The position numbers were made by a program, and so were the translations under genes. This document shows positions 59,059 to 64,000 of a DNA stretch of 64,000 bases, piece after piece (the first letter of the stretch is position 1; every line of letters starts with the position of its first letter). Source of the DNA: Lasioglossum baleicum (Eukaryota > Arthropoda > Insecta > Hymenoptera > Halictidae); NCBI RefSeq assembly GCF_051020765.1, contig NC_134948.1, positions 1,914,501 through 1,978,500 of the forward strand. The letters are read 5' to 3'. The notes beneath the pieces were generated by a model. The model saw only the letters and a list, made by a program, of their open reading frames with translations. It did not search any database and had not been told where the DNA came from.

Positions 59059-59353
59059 CAGTGGCCGAAATTTCTATAAAGTCATCTTCTTTTTGATAGA
59101 TATTTTTTTAAAAAATCACCATTTTCAGACCACATTCAATATTAATGAGGTCTGCAGTTAATGAAAGGAAAAATGCAGCACAATTTCGAGCTGAATTGGA
59201 GCTCCCAGTAACAACAAGACGTGTGCAACAACTTTTAAATTCTTCTGGACAGAAATACAACGTGAACCAGGCCTTAAAGAAGTACATAAACCGGCCCGTA
59301 TTGATTTCGCACGGGCACAAAACACAGTGACTTTATAGAAATTTCGGCCACTA
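59059..59353 (+). mobile_element. Tc1-like deleted element
   Basis: 295-bp element flanked by TA, with ends CAGTGGCCGAAATTTCTATA and its inverse. It contains a short fragment of a Tc1-type transposase and lacks the catalytic region. Confidence 0.8.
59145..59330 (+). pseudogene. Tc1-like transposase DNA-binding fragment
   Basis: 61 codons, including FRAELELPVTTRRVQQLLNS, which matches the second helix-turn-helix of Tc1/Tc3-type transposases in character. It ends just inside the right terminal repeat. The DDE half is missing. Confidence 0.6.
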
Positions 59354-59359
59354 TATATG

Positions 59360-60000
59360 GGCGAGGTGTAACAGCTGATTTTTCTTTGTGACGAGAAAAC
59401 TCGTCATTGTCGAGCTGCGCGGCAGGTCTGATCACCGGTCGAACAGGCGTGGTAGCTACAGAGTTATCGTTCAAGTCGGATTACGAGTGTCGAGCAAATC
59501 CCGGTTTGTCGCACGCAGGGGTACGCACGCTCTTCGGCGCGAAACTAAAGCCGGCTAGCTTAAACTTAGGTGCCAACCAATCACGACCGGCGAACCACCA
59601 CAAAGCCAAGGATTGTGCTCGAATTAAATTTTAAGCGAGAGCGCAAATCCCGGCGCATCCGGTATCGGGGCGATCTCGGGCTACGAAGCCGACGAGCCGT
59701 GCCAGCGGGGAATGAATGTAAACGTGCCTGGTGATTGAAAAAAATGTGGCCCGCGATAAATCTCGCCAGACGACTCTTGGAAGGCGTCGCCGTGGATGCC
59801 TGCCACTGACGGAGATTAGGCTCCCTGGAACACCGAATATTTCAATCTCGAACGCGCTATCCTATGTATCGTCCGCACTCCAAACAGTGTTGCGTGAAAA
59901 TGAATTGTGGGTTGGTGGAATGTGGGCATATCTCGAATTATCAGAAAACAATGCAGAAAAAAATCCAGAATTTAGATCTGATAATTTGTTGCTCGTTAGA
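59360..60000. other. Non-coding stretch, no exon recognised
   Basis: Nothing identified. Confidence 0.4.
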
Positions 60001-60004
60001 ATAC

Positions 60005-60233
60005 CGGAAGCCTATTAATAGGATTTTTAATAGTTGCGCTGTACCCCAAAAGAAGGCATAGAAATTTTCTTTTACATTGCAATCTTAAATGAAATTATTA
60101 AATGACATTATTGAGGGTGACTTGTTAGATCACAATGAAAATTGCTGTTGCTATTGAAGGTTCCATTAAAAAGTGTTTAGCCACATGCAGCAGATTTTTT
60201 AAAATTATGCGATAATCACCGGTTGGTAATGTG
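60005..60233 (-). mobile_element. piggyBac-like MITE, CACATTACCGACCGG family, reversed and truncated
   Basis: Reverse-orientation copy of the element at 26522-26761. It starts from GCCTATTAATAGGATTTTTA and ends in ACCGGTTGGTAATGTG before TTAA at 60234-60237. The outer right end of the element (CTTACGGTAGG) is missing. Confidence 0.75.
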
Positions 60234-60239
60234 TTAATC

Positions 60240-61270
60240 TTATTTCCAATATTATCAAAGAAAGAATATTTGAAATATATCACCCCCTTTTCGTCGAACA
60301 ACGAAAAGAGGAACAGTTCAGAATAACAGGTCCAATTAATTGGAAAAACACAGTAATCATTCCAGATGTGGAAAATATTTCCAATGACATCAGAAGAATT
60401 TTCAGGAAGGTTGGAATTCACACAATCTATATAAACAATTACAAAGACATATTTATTTTAACACTGAAACTAAGCGATTCGATCGTTTTTGCTTACAAAA
60501 CTGACAAGACCCGATTTATCTAAATCTTGCGCAATTTTTATTACAACACGTGCTTGGCTAAAGAAAATCGAATCAATTTCCACGGAAGCAACTTCATAAT
60601 TTCAATAATTGTCAGATGAAATATGTCCACCATCCGCGAGAAATTAATTGGCAGGATTAGAAGAAGTGGACTAGTTTTTAAAAAAAATTCGTGAAACCCA
60701 TCTGACCGAAACCGCAAGCTCCCGGATACAGATGCAGGCCGGGTAGGCTAAGGAATATCGAGTGCGAGTCCTCGCGGAGGCATTATCGGAAAAACTCGCG
60801 GGAAGAAATAATCCACTAACAAAATCGTGAATCTCTGACTTCGACGGCGACTCCGTCGTGCCGTTTTCGTACCGTGATAGGGAGAGAGAGGGGAGCGGCA
60901 AACTTTTGGCCCGGGAGTTTACGATGTTATCGAAAGTTTCGGGATCCACTACGAGTTTGGGAACAGAATGTGAACCACGTCGATCAGCGACGAACGTGCG
61001 GACCAGACATTTTGCTTTCGGGAAGCCCGTGGCGAGTCGCGAACCGTTATGTACCTTTCCGCGCCGCGCCGGGATCAAAGAGTGATACGTCTAGCTTTTT
61101 TTCTCCGGGACGGAACGAGATTCAAATAAGATGCAAATGCATGTAGGACCTTTCTCCTTATAAGTCGACACGGACCCACGAATTATTTACGAAGAAAATC
61201 GTTAACGAAACTTTTTCAATTCGAGTGGTCAATCGTAGCTGCTTGTTCGAACGGTTCCACGGAGCTTGAC
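60240..61270. other. Non-coding stretch, no exon recognised
   Basis: AT-rich then CpG-rich; nothing identified. Confidence 0.4.
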
Positions 61271-61274
61271 AAAT

Positions 61275-61440
61275 TTTCTCTCGCAATTATTCTAATGCGA
61301 TATCATAGAGGGAAGTCTCCTCTTTAAAATGACATCTCAAATATTGATCTACGATTTTTTTCCAGGATTCTATTGCATTTTAAGTGAGGAGCCAAATTTA
61401 AGTAGATTAGGTCTGTCTGGCTCTTGCCAAAAAATTACAC
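61275..61440. repeat. Dispersed copy of the 169-bp repeat
   Basis: Shares AGAGGGAAGTCTCC, CTTTAAAATGAC and TTGATCTACGATTTTTT, in the same order, with the tandem pair at 9605-9945. Confidence 0.65.
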
Positions 61441-61499
61441 TACCTCCGGGGTGTAAATGATTTTTTATATAGTTTCTATAAACAATTCAACTATTAATA

Positions 61500-61740
61500 A
61501 TTTTCCGATTTCCAGAGTTATTCAATCTCGAGAACGACCCAATGAAATTTCAGTTGTTTCGTGGGATAGCACCGGTGGAAAAGTGATTGTCGTAGATTCT
61601 GTTTGCGAGATCTCGCACGTTCGATGCATAATTCGCAACGATGCTCGCCTGGAGCAGCATTCCGATGACCAGACTCTATCTCGATATTGTATCGATACTG
61701 CTTATGCATTGGCCCTCCTGCGGCATGGTTTACTGTAGAG
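61500..61740 (+). other. Coding-like stretch on both strands, identity unknown
   Basis: The plus strand reads GGKVIVVDSVCEISHVRCII and QTLSRYCIDTAYALALLRHG before a stop. The minus strand, after a TAG, reads SLVIGMLLQASIVANYASNV and a further ~20 codons. Both look less random than the surroundings, but neither matches a family I know or has certain splice borders. Confidence 0.2.
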
Positions 61741-61859
61741 ATACTTTCCTGGAAGGTGCAGTAAATTTCATCATAAATCACTGACCTGGAAAAATTGATT
61801 TTCATGATATGAAATTAAAATGAGTGCACGTCTAGCTATTAATTAAATTTCTCTCGGAA

Positions 61860-64000
61860 CGTGGGACGTTCTCTTTCTTTTTTATCGTTCCACGATTTTC
61901 AGTGTTCCGATTGAAAATATCTCACCGCAAGCCACGACGACAACCGAGCGACGTTCGTAAACCCATCTTCGTCGCCTCTGCTCGCTAAGCTGACAATCAC
62001 CGACTCCGCGGCTCGTATGTCGCTCGGCTACAGATCAATATTTTTCTGTTTAGATTTAATGGGACCAGAAAAAGGTTGGAGGTCACATTGGACTTAACTA
62101 AAAATTTCAGGAGCCGAGTCTACGATTGGTTAAATATATCTGATCCTTTTCCCAACGCGACCTTTTCACCTAGTTCTGCAAATGGAACATCGATGATATG
62201 TAGAATAATTATTGAATTATTCGCTCGCAGCGACGTTCTGCTATTCCTGTACAATGTTCAGAAGTTGTCAGCGAAGTCGTCCACACGTTAAATGAATTAT
62301 TTTGTACCGTGTCCGTTTAGCGGACAAGGTAATCAATTTGTTAGCGTCCGATCTCAGCGGTTGAACTTTGATATTTGGTTTGATTAGTAAATTCTTGTAA
62401 AGGTTGAGAGGTGAATCTTTTCACTATGCTAGGTCCTGGGTTAGAGAGAGAGAGGTTAGGGATTTTCTCCTCGCGCGCCACAGGCCGGTGAAAGGCACTT
62501 CGAGGGAATTTAAGAAGAACTGCGAGCGTTTTAATTCATAGAGACGTTTGTGACGCGCTTAATACCGTGAACAATAATTTCCACGTGGATGTGTGCGTGT
62601 GTGTGTGAGTGCGGCTCCAATCGAACCCCGTTTCACCCACGCCACGGCGCGCCTCGACCGTGTCGGTGAAATGCATCGGGCGATTATACCCTCCTACAGG
62701 AAATTGTTGCCGAAATGATTTAGAGTAAAGCGCAATGGAACGCACGAACTGTTCCCCGGCGATTATTCAATTTCTGAAATTTCACTTCTCGCGAGAAGAC
62801 TTTCCGTGTTTTGTAGCAAGAACTGCTGTTCCACGGGATTTATCATAGTTCTAAACAACTTCTGCCGAAACTACTAACGAGTTTCTCTTAATGAACCGGC
62901 CGTTTAATCCTTCGCAAGTATTCCACTTTTTCTTCGACGCCCCGCGAAAACTGCCGGTGCTCGGGTTTCCCTCTCACCGTTTCCACTCCGCGATCGAAAT
63001 AATCATAAAGTTATTATTTTTAGACGGCGGTTTTTATGAATTTATCACGGCAACGAGGAGCAGATGAAATGGGATATTATTAATTCGGGGTTGTTGAAAG
63101 ATTTATTCGCTCCCAATAGAATTGGGGGTCGCTATAAATTATGACCGGAAAATCGCCTATCTCTGAAATCGTGTAATTTCGGTCAGAAAAATCAAACAAC
63201 GTTCCACTTGGGCTTGTTTTAAAGGGTGAAATCTCTACTTTCTCATGACTGAACTCAATCTTTTTCCAAGGATCCGATTTTCTATCAAATGCAGCGACAA
63301 ATTGCTCCTTTTTTAACCGACTGCGAGAAAGTTCGTGTGTATTCACATAAATTAAATGGAAATTATTTCATGCCTGTTAGTGCGTTTTTTCGAAGTCCGT
63401 TTAATTTTTTCCATAAAATATTTTTCCAGGTTTAAATCGTCGGTTCCAGACGATGCACGGATACTCGCGGCCGGGTATATTGGTAGTGACCTAAACGAAC
63501 GCTCTTTGCGGATCGCGTTTCAAGCGTTCTCACCTTGACCGCGCCACAGCGAAAATCCCCGATGAAACGAGATCAGGAACTTTTGTAGCCGCCTGTACAG
63601 AGACCAGAGGAGTAGAGGGACGGAGAAGGGGAGGTTCGCGTAGTCGGCGTGATTTTATTTCGCGATCGGAACGGGAAATCGCGCGGAGGAAAACAGCGGA
63701 TACGCGCGCAGAGAATTCGGAAACTCGACGCTTCAGGCCGCAGGCACCGGTGTAACATCGAAAACCTATCGCGTTACAAAGGGCCGCTCGTACGCGAAAT
63801 CGAAATAATTCAGATAGTTCCGCGCGCGGGGAACGCACAAATATGCAATACTGCCGATTCGACCCCCATATCGGGCCGAGTCTGAATTTTCTTCGTCTGT
63901 TTTCCTATCGAAAAATGATTGTGCCGTTTCCCCCGTTCTCACTGACTGGAATTTGTATATCATGCCCGCAAACAAACCCTTCTGGAAACCGCCGATCGCT
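61860..64000. other. Non-coding stretch at the right edge
   Basis: A short GT-rich run occurs near 62594-62612. No exon of the minus-strand gene was identified here; its promoter and first exon may lie beyond 64000. Confidence 0.35.

Overview
This is a eukaryotic window, most likely from an insect and probably an ant or another hymenopteran. The reasons are a multi-exon gene with GT–AG introns from 89 bp to 19 kb, many (TC)n/(GA)n microsatellites, and dense non-autonomous DNA transposons (piggyBac TTAA type, mariner/Tc1, hAT-like, 9-bp-TSD foldbacks). No bacterial-style operons, CRISPR arrays or convincing tRNA/rRNA genes were seen. The species call is an inference from general character.

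One protein-coding gene can be supported. It lies on the minus strand from 46783 (5'-most exon found) down to the stop codon at 10810. Seven coding exons (46716-46783, 46366-46626, 44951-45169, 39830-40064, 20557-20702, 18071-18343, 10810-10919) join with matching splice phases and no internal stop. Together they encode 436 residues of a cysteine-rich, N-glycosylatable extracellular protein with a hydrophobic C-terminal segment. It looks like the uncharacterised insect family whose repeated Cys modules carry DUF7042-DUF7045-type names in Pfam (from memory). The first exon, with a signal peptide and the start of module 1, was not found and may lie upstream beyond an intron of at least 17 kb.

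Layout: 1-10.8 kb is downstream of the gene. It holds a possible 3' UTR of another plus-strand gene at the left edge and a cluster of MITEs, including a piggyBac element nested in another. 10.8-46.8 kb is the gene, mostly intron, with a palindromic DD37D mariner-type element, foldback elements, a possible solo LTR and short tandem duplications. 46.8-64 kb has no recognised exon and carries more foldback and MITE copies. Four of the seven exons have a transposon end within about 90 bp of a splice site. No new multi-gene system is evident. The most unusual content is the set of related palindromic element families and their target-site duplications.
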